Shown in pieces: positions 52,216 through 64,000 of a stretch of DNA of 64,000 nucleotides. The stretch's first letter is position 1. Every line of letters begins with the position of its first letter. This DNA comes from Bugula neritina (taxonomy: Eukaryota > Bryozoa > Gymnolaemata > Cheilostomatida > Bugulidae): contig OZ037769.1 in the NCBI GenBank assembly GCA_964035545.1, positions 10,485,133 to 10,549,132 on the forward strand, in the 5' to 3' direction. Made by a program: the position numbers and the translations under genes. The notes below the pieces were generated by a model that did no database searches, was not told the origin of the DNA, and worked only from the letters and a program-made list of their open reading frames with translations.

Positions 52216-54956
52216 AATTCTTTCTTGCCAATGTGAGATCTCTCAAAGGCAAAACTATTGAACTATCATCACAAACATGTAATTCCGACATAATCTGCCT
52301 GACTGAGACACACATAAATCAGATGATACCAAGTCACACCATCTTTGATTATAACAACAAAAGGATCTACAGAAAGGATCGTAATGTAAATGGGGGTGGG
52401 GTCTTAATTGCCATTAATGACAACCTGCGCTCTACCCAAATTAACATAGAAGATAAAACTAGTGCTGAGATCATATTTGTAAGAATAGAGGAGAGCTTAA
52501 TTGTCGGATGTTACTACAGACCCCCACATGATAGAGATGTATCCATATTGAGTAGCAACCTAGAATTATTAACTCAACATTTCCCCAATGACCACATCAT
52601 CTTAGCCGGGGATTTCAATCTCCCTCACATTAATTGGCACACTTATCAACCCACACTGAAGGCCCAGGATAAGGTCCTTCATAACTCATTCCTATGTATG
52701 TTGAACTTCTATAACCTAAGTCAACTAATAACCTCACCAACCCACATTCATGGCAACACGCTCGACTTACTTTGCACCAACTCCCCCCAAGACTTAACAT
52801 CCCAAGACGTAATCTTCCCAGGGCTAAGTGATCACGCCATGATAAAAGCAAATATCCGATGGAACAAAGCAAAAGACCACCATATAGTAACCTCTAAAAC
52901 TGTCAAAGATTACCACAGAGTAGATATCAACAAATTCCGGGAAGATATGCAAAGAACTAAACATGACCTAGATGAATTGGAAGATGTACAAGAAATGTGG
53001 GATCATTTTTCATCTAGTCTACAACAGGCCATATGTGACCATGTCCCAACGAAAGTACTGTCGTCTAAGCTTAAAAATGAACCTGTTTGGTTTAACAAAG
53101 AGTGTAGACGGATATCACGTAAAGAGAGGAAAAGCTATAATCACTACAAAACAAACCGGGACTTATTCAGTTATGCGAAATACAAGGAAATCCGGAAAAC
53201 AGCCAAGAAAGTCTTTAGGATGGTAAAAAGTGAATATGGTCACAATAAAATCATCCAACCACTCCTAGAAGGCAACAGTAAGCCCTTTTACCGGCACCTC
53301 AAAGGAATCTCAAATAACAAAAATCGCATAAAACTCAAAATGACTGATGGTACCCTTAATGCAGATCCAGAAAACTGTGCGGAAACCTTCAACAAATTCT
53401 TCCACTCCCAGTTCAACAGTGGGCACCAACTGACATCACTTGGTCCCAACTCAACAAACATAGATAATCCACCAGATATCGACAGCAATGGTATTGCCAA
53501 GTTAATACAGAAACTCAAGCCTGGAAAAGCTCCAGGTCCAGATGGCCTGAGGAAGGCAGATCTGATGGTTGATCTCCCACTAATATCCGCTTGTCTTGCG
53601 ATCATATACAAAACCTCTATGAATCAACAGAAGCTCCCCACCCAGTGGAAAGAGGCGTATGTGACCCCTGTCCATAAAAGCGGTGCAGAGGATTGTGCTC
53701 AAAACTATCGACCCATCTCACTCACTAGCATCCCATGTAAAATGGCAGAACATCTCATTCTACGTAAAATACTTGCCAACGTTGACAATGTACTGAGCAC
53801 AAGACAACACGGCTTCCGCCAGGGCTTATCCTGCGAGACCCAATTATGTGCCACTCTCCATCAGATACTGAACTATGTCGATAAACATAAGGCTGTTCAC
53901 GCAGCAGTCCTAGATTTTACAAAAGCATTTGACCGGGTCCCCCATGCCCTTCTAATGGAGAAACTACGAACAATTGCACCAATGGAAGACTATCTGCTCG
54001 GATGGGTACACAACTTTCTCCTAAACCGATCTCAGAGGGTCGTACTCGATGGCAAAAAGTCAGAACCACTGCCAGTGACGTCTGGGGTACCTCAGGGCTC
54101 TGTGCTCGGCCCCATACTGTTTCTCGTGTTCATAAATGATCTCCCTGACTGTGTTGATTGTGAAGTTGGTCTCTTCGCAGATGACACCCTCCTCTACCAG
54201 CCTGTCTCAGATGACCAAGACAGACTAAGGTTTCAAAGGAACATAGATGCAGCAGGAAGTTGGACTTCAAAGTGGGGTATGGAGTTCAATGTTAAAAAGA
54301 GCAAAATTATGGCATTCAAAGAGCAAGATATACCAGCACACTACAAGTTAAATGGCTTAGTTCTAGAACAGGTGGACAAATCAACATACCTCGGAGTGAC
54401 TCTACAGGCCAACCTGAAGTTTGATAATCATATCCAGAGCAAAATATTGCTAGCAAACAAACAACTGGGGATGATCAAAAGGGCTTTGCACTGGGCACCC
54501 GAAAAAGTGAGACTCATGGCTTACAAATCCCTATGCCTTCCTCACCTAGACTATGCTTCTGCTGTTTGGGACCCCTATACTACAAAAGAAATAAATTCCA
54601 TCGAAGAGGTACAAACACGGGCAGTAAGAGCCATAGCTAACATCAAGGGTAGAAGAGGAGTGCGAGAAGCAAAAGAAAGACTGGAACTGGCCGCCCTCGA
54701 TGAAAGAAGAAGAACTCAACGGCTAAGACTCCTTATGAGGATACTCCAAAAGGAAGAATATCACCCAGCACTCTCTGCAGCGTATGACGAACTAATAAAT
54801 ACCCCGGAAAGTTTTATCCAAACTAGGGCCCAAACACTAGGACAGCCAAGATCAGTCAGCACCAATAATAACTGCTATTATAACAGCTTCTTGCCACGAA
54901 CAATCCGTGACCTTAAAGGGAACAATCCATGCAAGACTAATTTACACACAGAATAA
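52182..54956 (+). CDS. LINE ORF2: apurinic-type endonuclease and reverse transcriptase, 924 aa
   Basis: N-terminal APE-like endonuclease with FLANVRSL, CLTETH, AGDFNLP and GLSDHAMI motifs, which nicks target DNA. The RT spans about residues 400-720: GKAPGPDG, NYRPISLTSI, HGFRQGLSCETQL, LDFTKAFDRV, GVPQGSVLGP and the catalytic FADDTLLY (Asp667, Asp668). The C-terminal region carries RALHWAPEKVRLMAYKSL and DYASAVWDPYT. These motifs belong to the Jockey/CR1/L2 group. No stops or frameshifts; it may be competent for target-primed reverse transcription. Confidence 0.93.
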   Translation: MAIHDQTDQCLKFFLANVRSLKGKTIELSSQTCNSDIICLTETHINQMIPSHTIFDYNNKRIYRKDRNVNGGGVLIAINDNLRSTQINIEDKTSAEIIFVRIEESLIVGCYYRPPHDRDVSILSSNLELLTQHFPNDHIILAGDFNLPHINWHTYQPTLKAQDKVLHNSFLCMLNFYNLSQLITSPTHIHGNTLDLLCTNSPQDLTSQDVIFPGLSDHAMIKANIRWNKAKDHHIVTSKTVKDYHRVDINKFREDMQRTKHDLDELEDVQEMWDHFSSSLQQAICDHVPTKVLSSKLKNEPVWFNKECRRISRKERKSYNHYKTNRDLFSYAKYKEIRKTAKKVFRMVKSEYGHNKIIQPLLEGNSKPFYRHLKGISNNKNRIKLKMTDGTLNADPENCAETFNKFFHSQFNSGHQLTSLGPNSTNIDNPPDIDSNGIAKLIQKLKPGKAPGPDGLRKADLMVDLPLISACLAIIYKTSMNQQKLPTQWKEAYVTPVHKSGAEDCAQNYRPISLTSIPCKMAEHLILRKILANVDNVLSTRQHGFRQGLSCETQLCATLHQILNYVDKHKAVHAAVLDFTKAFDRVPHALLMEKLRTIAPMEDYLLGWVHNFLLNRSQRVVLDGKKSEPLPVTSGVPQGSVLGPILFLVFINDLPDCVDCEVGLFADDTLLYQPVSDDQDRLRFQRNIDAAGSWTSKWGMEFNVKKSKIMAFKEQDIPAHYKLNGLVLEQVDKSTYLGVTLQANLKFDNHIQSKILLANKQLGMIKRALHWAPEKVRLMAYKSLCLPHLDYASAVWDPYTTKEINSIEEVQTRAVRAIANIKGRRGVREAKERLELAALDERRRTQRLRLLMRILQKEEYHPALSAAYDELINTPESFIQTRAQTLGQPRSVSTNNNCYYNSFLPRTIRDLKGNNPCKTNLHTE

Positions 54957-55141
54957 TCTAAACATTGACAGGTTAACTTACCTGTACTAATAAACAATAT
55001 TGCAACACACACTGCAACCAATTTATGGACTATTGTATGTATTTTACTTTCTGACCAACCATAAACATATGAGGCATGCCGCTTCTGCTACCTAGTGGTC
55101 TAGCATGATCGTAATCTGGAGGTAACTGGAGGTAACTATTA

Positions 55142-56400
55142 GTATTAGTCGTACTCATTCTCATTTACATTGTAATTTGCTTTGAGTCTTAGCTTTACGT
55201 TAGACTTGGTTATTACTGATTACTTACTCTTAGTCATTACGGATTACTCATTAGACATTACTCACCAGTCTTAGAGTTAGTATAAGTAAGCATTACTATT
55301 ACTATTACTGTATTAGTATAAGTATTACGATTACACTTGGGGTAAGACTTAAGACTAAGAGTTAGTGGCTTAGATTGGTAGTAGTCAGTAGGCGTAGCTC
55401 AAGCTGTTAGTGCTAGACTCAGGGCCAGGCTCAAAGTCAAAGTAATGAAAGACACTGAAATAAGTTTATTTATTACTATCACTATGACTATGAGTATGAC
55501 TATGAGTATGAGTATCACTATCAGTATCAGTATGTACTCAGACTCTCACTCTCAGAGTAGAGTATAGGCAACAGCAATACGTATAATATCATATTTGTAA
55601 TGTGAAAAATTATTGCAATATCAAGTGTATTGCTATTGTCAGTGTGATTGTCGATTGTGATTGTGTTAGTGTGCGCCTACAATTAATACAATAATATTAA
55701 TATTATATTTATAACTAAAGATCTAGTAGCAGTCACATATGGCTTTTTTAAATTAACCTCGCTACTATTGTTTAGTAGTTTGAGCAATCGGCTTGCTAAT
55801 CGGCATTTTCCGACTAGCTACCGCTGTAGTGCTTTGCGAAAGTATTTTAGAACTTCATCTCCGTATCTAAGGTCGAACATAAAGAATTGGTATCACTGTC
55901 CGTATACCATTAACTGTCCACACGTTTTAATTCCAATAGCTTTAGGTCAGGTAAGCACCAATATATGATACTTTTGATTAGTGAGCAACTAAAAGGCAGT
56001 CGTCAACCCATGTCAGTAAAAATCAGTGTGGTTTACTTTTAGTTTTACTAACACTAACAGTTCAACTTTTACTTTTACTGAGTTTTAGATAATCATCATC
56101 ATCATGGTGATGATGATATTCATATTAAATTTAATTATCATTATCATTATGACATTCAGTATTCACATTATAATTATCATTGTGATCAATATCGATATGA
56201 TATTGAATGAATAATAATATCGGTATCACTATCAGTATGAATATGCCTCTGGGCTCTGAGTCCGAGTATCAGTATGAGTATGAGTATGAATATCAGTATG
56301 ACTATGAGTATGAGTATCACTATGACTATGAGTAATAAAATATGAGTATCAGTATGACCATGGTCACTTGCCAAGGTGATGGTGACACTCATAATAATTA
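55142..56400. repeat. Low-complexity ATTAGT/GAGTAT repeat region
   Basis: Irregular hexamer-like repeats (GAGTAT, AGTATC, ACTATG, TTAGTA) in several blocks, densest at 55480-55560 and 56210-56360. This is continuous in character with 51000-51066, so the LINE probably landed inside one low-complexity domain. Confidence 0.75.
55850..55950 (+). other. Candidate 5' non-coding exon of ELOC
   Basis: A less repetitive segment ends at a strong donor (TTTAGGTCAG/GTAAGC at 55950/55951). The ELOC start exon has its own upstream acceptor at 61892/61893, so a 5' UTR exon must exist somewhere upstream. This is the best candidate I see, but no transcript evidence is available. Confidence 0.25.
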
Positions 56401-56811
56401 CAGTGATTTGTCACTACTCTGACACTAACTGTTGGTGTTACCATATCTTGTCTCTTGATATTAGTGGAAGTTGCAGTCCAGACAGCCCTGAGCCAGAGCT
56501 ATGCCTATTTCTTTGACTGACTTGATAACATATTGATATTTATCATTGATACATATACTATTCTTACTTATAGTTATAATAAATCTCATAGTTATACTTA
56601 TATTTATAGTAACATTATAGTAATACTAATAGTTATATTGTTATGGCTGTTGAGTTATGCCTATAGTAAATATAGTTGAGTTAGGCTTAATGTTATACTC
56701 ATTCATATTGACTAAGTAAGTGCCATACTTACAATGATAATCATTTTGCGTTACTCTTACTAATAGCTTTAATACTTATATAGCAAAAGCAATATAACTG
56801 AAAATACTCGT

Positions 56812-56996
56812 GCATGTTTATAGTCACCATCCCTGTGAAATACCCCTGATGGAAGGGGTTTTGTTAAAGCGTGCTAAGGACTCATTCAGATGGGGCACAA
56901 AAGTAATTGTGACTGGATAGTCTTCCTAATATCACCAATAGCCTTTGTCCGGGCTCGAACTCATGACTTCGGGCTTACTAGGCAAACGCTCCCAAA
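56812..56996 (-). mobile_element. tRNA-derived SINE, copy 4 (reverse)
   Basis: Same body (GTTTATAGTCACCATCCCTG at the plus-strand left end) and, on the minus strand, a head with GAGTTCGAGCCCGG, a diverged B box. It lies 314 bp upstream of element B. Confidence 0.8.
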
Positions 56997-57310
56997 AGCA
57001 ATATAATTGGACTTAAACCTTTATTGTTTTTAAATAATTCAATTGTTTTTTTCCCTTTTTCGTCAACTACCTCTTTAGGTTTTCAAAAAGTTTTAGATAG
57101 CTTTAAATTGTAGTTTCTATTTCCGATATTAGGCTGCTTTTTCATTTGACTTGGTTCCCTTCATTCAGATAATAGTAGGCAGTTGTAATTTTTGTGGGCT
57201 TATCCTAAAACTGTTAAAGCCTTTTGCCATTGTCTAGTTTCTGCTATGAAAAAATTCAAATGCTAGATTTCATGTGACCAACTTTTAAACTAGATTTAAT
57301 AAGTAATAAT

Positions 57311-57542
57311 TGTTCGGTGTTCATGTAAACATTTATTTCTAATTTGTTATTTTATTATTTTACTATTTTTTGTCATAATCTTAATAATTAATTGTATCAC
57401 TTATTGTAATAGTTTTAGTATTTTCGTATATATATATTGTGGTAATAAATCACGGCTTCGGCCTCTTACGTTTATCAACTAACTCGAGCACGTTCTGTCT
57501 TTTCACGATAGCTGAAATAATATCACAAATCAACATAAAACA
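57311..57542 (+). repeat. 5' LTR of element B
   Basis: 232 bp starting TGTTCGGTGTTCATG and ending ACATAAAACA. It contains a TATATATAT promoter-like tract and AATAAATC further on. Identical by eye to the 3' copy. Confidence 0.93.
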
Positions 57543-57556
57543 TGGTGCCCCGAGTC
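57543..57556 (+). promoter_or_regulatory. Putative primer binding site of element B
   Basis: TGGTGCCCCGAGTC directly follows the 5' LTR. TGG fits the CCA end of a tRNA, but I cannot name the tRNA. Confidence 0.6.
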
Positions 57557-57586
57557 TAATTATTATTAATATTACACTGAAATAAC

Positions 57587-60500
57587 ATGGAGCAATTACT
57601 AGCGCCAAAACCATTAGCAGATGGACCGAATTTACCTGAGGAATGGAAGATTTTTAAACGTGACTTCGAACTTTTTTTAACTGCCACATCGAAAGATACA
57701 GCCGAAGGCAAAGTGAAAACTGCATACCTACTTAGAACTATCGGTCGCCGAGGCAACCAAATATACGACTCTTTCAACTGGACTGACAACAATGACAAAA
57801 CTGACTATGACAAAGTTGTGACGCAGTTTGATGACTACTGCAAACCAAGAATAAACTTAGTGGCTAAGACTCACTCACTACTGACTTGTAAGCAAGGAAA
57901 TAGAACTATTGACGAATTTTTGACTGAACTACATACCATTGCAGGACTATGTGACTTAAAAGACATGTACAACCGACTGATACTACAAGCACTGATACTG
58001 GGAATTGAAAGTGACAAGATTAGAAAGAAACTGTTTGACTTGACTGACTTTGACAAAGCAATTGAACTCTGCAGACGAGAAGAAGCATCGGCTATTGACT
58101 ACAAGACTATGACTAAGGATAACACATATGGACTCGAACAAGTGAACTTGGTAAAACATAGACCTCCGACTCATCAATATCACTCTAATGACACTCGTAA
58201 CACTGATAAACACAGAGGACAACTTTCACACACTCACTCTCAGCCCAACGTCAGAAAATCAGTTGGTGCTTCTAGGTGTGGAAACTGTGGAGGCAATCAC
58301 CCACCTCGAGCATGCCCAGCATATGGGAAACAGTGCAATCATTGCAAGAAATTTAACCACTTTGCTGCATACTGCAGGTCACGCATGCATCATTATCGCG
58401 ACTCAACCGAAACAGCCAATCAAGTCACCTGGAATTACTCTTCAGACAGTGACTCTCAACATGTAAGTACTATCTCCACTACTGTACGAGATCGTAAATT
58501 ATTAGCGATGCTCACTGCTAAGCAAGCAGATACTATTTATGACATTGAATTCCAACTTGACACTGGTGCATCATGCAATACTTTGAATACGATCGACTAC
58601 GACAAGCTAGGTAGACCGAAACTTACACCGACTGATACTGTACTAACTTTATATGACCAGAGCAAGTGTGCACCACTAGGGTGGACACGGATACAGATAC
58701 TAAACAAGCAAGGATGTTACACTACATTAAAATTCCTAGTTGTGGAAACCACCCAACATAGCTTGCTGTCATGGAAATCATGTTTGCACCTGGATTTATT
58801 ACAAATGCCCAGCACCAAAAGCGAGAATGTAAACTTTGCCACTACTGACCCAGACCTTCAGACTTTACTGACTAACTTTGATGACATATTTACCGGACTT
58901 GGAAAGTTTGAACAGGAATATAGGATAGAGCTAAGACCTGAAGCTGTACCAGTGCAAGTCCGACCGCGGAAGGTGCCCTTGTCGATGAAATCAGATCTCA
59001 TCAAGACTATTCTTGAACTAGAACAACGTCAAATTATCGCTAAGGTAGAAGCACCTACAGACTGGATAAGCCATCTACAACCAGTGCGCAAGCCTAATGG
59101 AAAGATACGCATCTGCATAGATCCGCAAAATCTCAATCAAGCAATTAAACGAAACCACGCTGTCATGCCAACATTGGAAGATGTTTTGCCACAACTCAAC
59201 GGTGCCAAGTTTTTCTCCTTGTGTGACGCCAAAGAAGGTTTCTATCAAATTCCCCTAGCTGAGGAATCTACAGACTTGACAACTTTCTGGACTCCCATAG
59301 GAAAGTACAAGTACCTAAGGCTACCCTTCGGAATTGCATCAGCGCCGGAGGAGTTTCAGAGAAGGCTCACGGAAAATCTTGCTGGTCTTGATGGCATCAC
59401 CATAGTTGCAGATGACATCCTAATTTTTGGAAGCACAAGGAAAGAGCATGATAGAAACCTTGAAGCGCTCTTCAAACGTGCTCGACAGACAGGACTGAGA
59501 CTGAACAAGGAAAAATCCCGCTTCCTTCAGGACGAACTACCTTACATTGGACACATACTGACGACTAATGGACTTAAACCAGATCCTAACAAAGTAAAAG
59601 CCATTCTTAAGATGAAACCTCCCTCATCTCCACAGGGAGTAAAACGATTCCTTGGTCACATCACATACATGTCAAAATTTATTAGCAACCTTGCATCGGA
59701 ATCTGAACCATTACGACGTTTACTGACACAAGACAATGCTCAAGACTTTCACTGGACTGACGACCAAATGAACGCTTTTAATAGACTGAAGACCTTACTA
59801 ACTGACTCAGAAACTCTACAATACTTTGACTGCAACAAGCCAGTAACTATACAAACTGACGCTTCAAATGCTGGTGTGGGTGCAACACTCATGCAAGGAG
59901 GCAAGCCTGTAGCATATGCATCTCGCAGTTTAACAAAATCGGAACAGAACTATGTGCCACTAGAGCTTGAGTGCCTTGCCATAGTGTTTGGCACTGAACG
60001 CTTTGACCAGTATATCTTTGGTCACCATGCTGTCACTATCCAAACTGACCACAAACCCCTTGTATCTATTTTCAGGAAATCCATTCATAAGGCATCTCGG
60101 AGGTTGCAGGCTATGCTTCTTCACTTACAAAGATACCCCAACATTAAGGTAACTTGGCAAAAGGGTGCTGAACAGATCACGGCTGACTTACTCTCAAGAG
60201 ACTCATACTTTGACTCCCCCAACTATCAACAACTACCAGAACACATTTTTCACATTGACTCTCAAAATAATGATGCTCCTGTTTGTGACGACTTAATTGA
60301 CAACATTAGGACTGCTACTGCACAGGACAATGAACTTATGACACTGACAAACCTTATTAAACATGACTGGAACATTGCCAACTGCACAACTCACGACAAG
60401 TACAAACACTTTCAGGACGAACTATCTATTGACAATGGCATTGTTTACAAAGGACTAAGAGCCATTATTCCAAAGACACTCCAGAGAAAGTTTCTCCAAC

Positions 60501-61537
60501 TACTTCACACCGGCCATAATGGGATTAACTCCACACTAAGACGTGCCCGCCACACAGTGTTTTGGCTTGGCATCACCAATGACATCAAAAACAATATTGC
60601 TAACTGTCGACAATGTCAACTGGATGCTCCCCGGCAACAGAAGGAAACACTTTTACTCCACACAGTTCCCCAACAACCCTGGACCAAAGTAGGAATTGAC
60701 TTGTTTGAATACAATCACACTCACTACATTACTATTGTTGACTATACGACTGACTACCTTGAATATGACCGACTGGACAACCAAACAGCAGAGGCTGTTA
60801 TCAACTCCATAAAGCGCTGTTTTGGACGCCTGGGAATACCCAGACAGGTTCACACTGACAACGGACCACAGTTTACCTCGCACCAGTTTTCCACTTTCAG
60901 CCAATCATGGAATTTCACACACACCACCAGCTCTCCATATCATCCTCAGTCCAATGGGAAGGCAGAGTCTGCTGTGAAGATAGCCAAACGTATACTCCGC
61001 AGATGTGAAGAGCCCGAACTTGCGTTACTGGAACATCTCAACACCACCAAAGAAGGCCTGACGGCCAGCCCAATTCAGCAACTTATCGGAAGACCCACCA
61101 GGTCAGTACTCCCACAAGTTCGGCCAGAAACAGAGAACAACCAAGGTTGGTGGGAAAAACAGGGCCGCAAGGAAAAACTGCAGCAGAGATGCAATGACGG
61201 TGCAAGAGATTTGGCAGTGCTGAAAGAAGGGCAACCAGTTTTGGTTCGAGACTGGAGTCAGCACCGGAGAAAATGGCAGGAGGCGCAAATTAACAAACAA
61301 TTGAGTAGCAGAGCCTATGCCATACAACTTAACAACAACCTCTTTCGGAGAAACCGGCGAGACATCAGACCACTCGTCACGGAGCCAGCGAGTCCTGAGA
61401 CACCAAAGGATCCTAAACAAAACGCTAGTAGTACCCAGGTTGACACCACCGAGAGCGCTAATCATAGCGACAATCTAAGACGTTCAACCAGAGAACGGAA
61501 GCCACCTAGTTGGATGGCAGACTATGTGCCCTCTTAA
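57587..61537 (+). CDS. gag-pol: Element B Gag-Pol polyprotein, 1316 aa
   Basis: One frame from the ATG 44 bp after the LTR to a stop 41 bp before the 3' LTR. The N-terminal Gag is followed by two CCHC knuckles (Cys231 onward: CGNCGGNHPPRAC, CNHCKKFNHFAAYC). Aspartic protease QLDTGAS has Asp325. The RT has IRICIDPQNLN and VADDI (Asp609, Asp610; Val-Ala-Asp-Asp instead of Tyr-x-Asp-Asp, common in this clade). RNase H QTDASNAG has Asp758. The integrase H2C2 finger and catalytic triad Asp1038, Asp1091, Glu1127 (D,D35E) follow. Because gag and pol are fused, no frameshift is needed and processing is by the protease. All catalytic residues are present. Confidence 0.95.
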   Translation: MEQLLAPKPLADGPNLPEEWKIFKRDFELFLTATSKDTAEGKVKTAYLLRTIGRRGNQIYDSFNWTDNNDKTDYDKVVTQFDDYCKPRINLVAKTHSLLTCKQGNRTIDEFLTELHTIAGLCDLKDMYNRLILQALILGIESDKIRKKLFDLTDFDKAIELCRREEASAIDYKTMTKDNTYGLEQVNLVKHRPPTHQYHSNDTRNTDKHRGQLSHTHSQPNVRKSVGASRCGNCGGNHPPRACPAYGKQCNHCKKFNHFAAYCRSRMHHYRDSTETANQVTWNYSSDSDSQHVSTISTTVRDRKLLAMLTAKQADTIYDIEFQLDTGASCNTLNTIDYDKLGRPKLTPTDTVLTLYDQSKCAPLGWTRIQILNKQGCYTTLKFLVVETTQHSLLSWKSCLHLDLLQMPSTKSENVNFATTDPDLQTLLTNFDDIFTGLGKFEQEYRIELRPEAVPVQVRPRKVPLSMKSDLIKTILELEQRQIIAKVEAPTDWISHLQPVRKPNGKIRICIDPQNLNQAIKRNHAVMPTLEDVLPQLNGAKFFSLCDAKEGFYQIPLAEESTDLTTFWTPIGKYKYLRLPFGIASAPEEFQRRLTENLAGLDGITIVADDILIFGSTRKEHDRNLEALFKRARQTGLRLNKEKSRFLQDELPYIGHILTTNGLKPDPNKVKAILKMKPPSSPQGVKRFLGHITYMSKFISNLASESEPLRRLLTQDNAQDFHWTDDQMNAFNRLKTLLTDSETLQYFDCNKPVTIQTDASNAGVGATLMQGGKPVAYASRSLTKSEQNYVPLELECLAIVFGTERFDQYIFGHHAVTIQTDHKPLVSIFRKSIHKASRRLQAMLLHLQRYPNIKVTWQKGAEQITADLLSRDSYFDSPNYQQLPEHIFHIDSQNNDAPVCDDLIDNIRTATAQDNELMTLTNLIKHDWNIANCTTHDKYKHFQDELSIDNGIVYKGLRAIIPKTLQRKFLQLLHTGHNGINSTLRRARHTVFWLGITNDIKNNIANCRQCQLDAPRQQKETLLLHTVPQQPWTKVGIDLFEYNHTHYITIVDYTTDYLEYDRLDNQTAEAVINSIKRCFGRLGIPRQVHTDNGPQFTSHQFSTFSQSWNFTHTTSSPYHPQSNGKAESAVKIAKRILRRCEEPELALLEHLNTTKEGLTASPIQQLIGRPTRSVLPQVRPETENNQGWWEKQGRKEKLQQRCNDGARDLAVLKEGQPVLVRDWSQHRRKWQEAQINKQLSSRAYAIQLNNNLFRRNRRDIRPLVTEPASPETPKDPKQNASSTQVDTTESANHSDNLRRSTRERKPPSWMADYVPS

Positions 61538-61570
61538 AACAATCATATCTAAATAGCTTTTTTCTATTCT

Positions 61571-61578
61571 GTGGGAGA
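61571..61578 (+). promoter_or_regulatory. Polypurine tract of element B
   Basis: GTGGGAGA abuts the 3' LTR; short but correctly placed for plus-strand priming. Confidence 0.5.
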
Positions 61579-61810
61579 TGTTCGGTGTTCATGTAAACAT
61601 TTATTTCTAATTTGTTATTTTATTATTTTACTATTTTTTGTCATAATCTTAATAATTAATTGTATCACTTATTGTAATAGTTTTAGTATTTTCGTATATA
61701 TATATTGTGGTAATAAATCACGGCTTCGGCCTCTTACGTTTATCAACTAACTCGAGCACGTTCTGTCTTTTCACGATAGCTGAAATAATATCACAAATCA
61801 ACATAAAACA
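61579..61810 (+). repeat. 3' LTR of element B
   Basis: 232 bp, no difference seen from 57311-57542. It ends just upstream of the ELOC start exon acceptor. Confidence 0.93.
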
Positions 61811-61900
61811 AAACAATAATGTCAAGTAATAATAGCTATACTTTATGTCATTATATCTGATAAATAAGACACATGTGCACAATATGTTTTAGATAGCACA

Positions 61901-63295
<1,395 letters not shown>

Positions 63296-64000
63296 TCTTA
63301 GTATTTATAACATTAATGACAATACATAGTGTCTTCTTACTGTGGCACTATCTGTATGCTATGAATTACTTTTGCAAGTTGATCATATAGGCTGGTGTTC
63401 TCACAAGGCTACTTTCTAAAGTCGTAGATCTAATTTCTTGTCTGAATTTTTTAACTTGTTTCATGCTTCATTTTGTAAAGGCAGTGTTAGCTTATGTGCT
63501 TCTATTTCAATGTTTGTGATGATTGCCAAGTGTTTGGAAATCAAATCGACTACTTCATACCAGCTTCTAGTAAGATGAACAAATTAGTTTATAAACCATT
63601 CATCTTTAATCTACAATAAATATTTATTATATATGTGAATCAATTAATTCTGATTTCAACAACCAGTAAGATGTGGTATTCGTAACATCGTGTTACGAAG
63701 TGTAAGATGGAAAACTGTGTTTCTTGAGTTTATATAAAATTACATTTTAGCTGCATTCTACCCTGTGCCAGGAGCAAACATTACTTTTATACATGTCTAT
63801 CACCAGTAGAACATACAACCTGTTGGCATCATGTTGGCAAGCTGTATGGTTGAGAGACAGAGTAGCAGATCTTATTAGAAACTCATTCTGTAGTACCACA
63901 TGGTACTTACCATGTGGTTTACCATTATAAGAGTAATACAGCCCTAATCAGCAAGTTGAGCTATAATTTAATTTCACATCTTTAACACTTGATGACAATT
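63296..64000. other. 3' flank of ELOC, no further gene seen
   Basis: Contains AATAAA at 63615-63620, about 320 bp after the stop, the likely ELOC poly(A) signal. The rest is AT-rich with no recognised feature. Confidence 0.5.

Larger units (their letters stand above)
51069..55132 (+). mobile_element. Non-LTR retrotransposon (LINE), full-length-looking
   Basis: Contains a 5' UTR, ORF1 (51193-52215), an overlapping ORF2 (52182-54956) with endonuclease and RT, and a short 3' UTR ending in two tandem TGGAGGTAAC units (55117-55136). This style of 3' repeat end, together with a PHD-type ORF1, is typical of CR1/L2-like LINEs. The 9-mer TAACTATTA at 51060-51068 recurs at 55133-55141 and is the candidate target duplication. 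Because the target is low-complexity DNA, the exact ends are provisional. Both frames are open, so the copy may be active. Confidence 0.8.
57311..61810 (+). mobile_element. Ty3/gypsy LTR retrotransposon B (Mag-like), apparently intact
   Basis: A 4500-bp element with 232-bp LTRs (57311-57542 and 61579-61810) that read as identical, TG..CA ends, one uninterrupted gag-pol frame and nothing else. Single-ORF organisation, two zinc knuckles and RT motifs such as WTPIGKYKYLRLPFG and VADDI point to the Mag-like clade. Unlike element A, no direct target duplication abuts the LTRs (left flank AATAAT, right flank AAACAATAAT). The 3' LTR ends 90 bp before the ELOC start codon. Confidence 0.95.

Overview
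This is a stretch of an AT-rich animal nuclear genome. Genes are split into many short exons with GT..AG introns, there are no operons, and there is a heavy load of retrotransposons, terminal-inverted-repeat elements, tRNA-derived SINEs and tandem repeats. The gene set (a 20-exon GTF3C3, elongin C, a RING/B-box TRIM-like protein, an F-box/LRR protein, a multi-module CTHRC1-like gene) together with Ty3/gypsy elements of invertebrate type suggests an invertebrate metazoan, plausibly a lophotrochozoan. The species cannot be fixed from the sequence alone.

Layout. 1-5.0 kb (+): the 3' part of a gene carrying at least three CTHRC1-like modules. 5.2-6.4 kb: a hAT-type MITE with a perfect 8-bp target duplication, then a 484-bp uninterrupted CA run. 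8.1-12.5 kb (+): a five-exon gene for a 224-aa secreted or membrane-anchored protein I do not recognise. 14.1-15.2 kb (-): a membrane protein with an acidic middle and an Arg/Ser-rich tail. 16.6-21.4 kb (-): a four-exon, 1023-aa F-box/LRR protein. 22.06-29.70 kb (+): an apparently intact Ty3/gypsy element (A) with identical 409-bp LTRs, gag, a -1 frameshift signal, pol, and an extra zinc-finger ORF in the env position. 30.0-33.8 kb (-): a five-exon, 300-aa RING/B-box/coiled-coil protein. 37.05-50.54 kb (-): complete GTF3C3 (TFIIIC subunit), 20 exons, 823 aa, with many introns filled by minisatellites. 51.07-55.13 kb (+): a full-length-looking LINE with a PHD-finger ORF1. 57.31-61.81 kb (+): a second Ty3/gypsy element (B, Mag-like) with identical 232-bp LTRs. 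61.90-63.30 kb (+): elongin C (ELOC), three exons, 117 aa.

The host genes are unrelated housekeeping or signalling genes and do not form one pathway; GTF3C3 and ELOC form a divergent pair now separated by the LINE and element B. The most unusual points are: (i) several tandem-repeat arrays start exactly at, or within a few bases of, exon-intron junctions, and in two cases the splice site itself is part of the repeated unit; (ii) the accessory C2H2/C2HC zinc-finger ORF in element A; (iii) a textbook -1 frameshift signal at its gag-pol overlap; (iv) fold-back elements within introns; (v) element B ending only 90 bp before the ELOC start codon. Exon structures were derived by hand from phase-consistent joins and homology remembered for the families; no searches were run.
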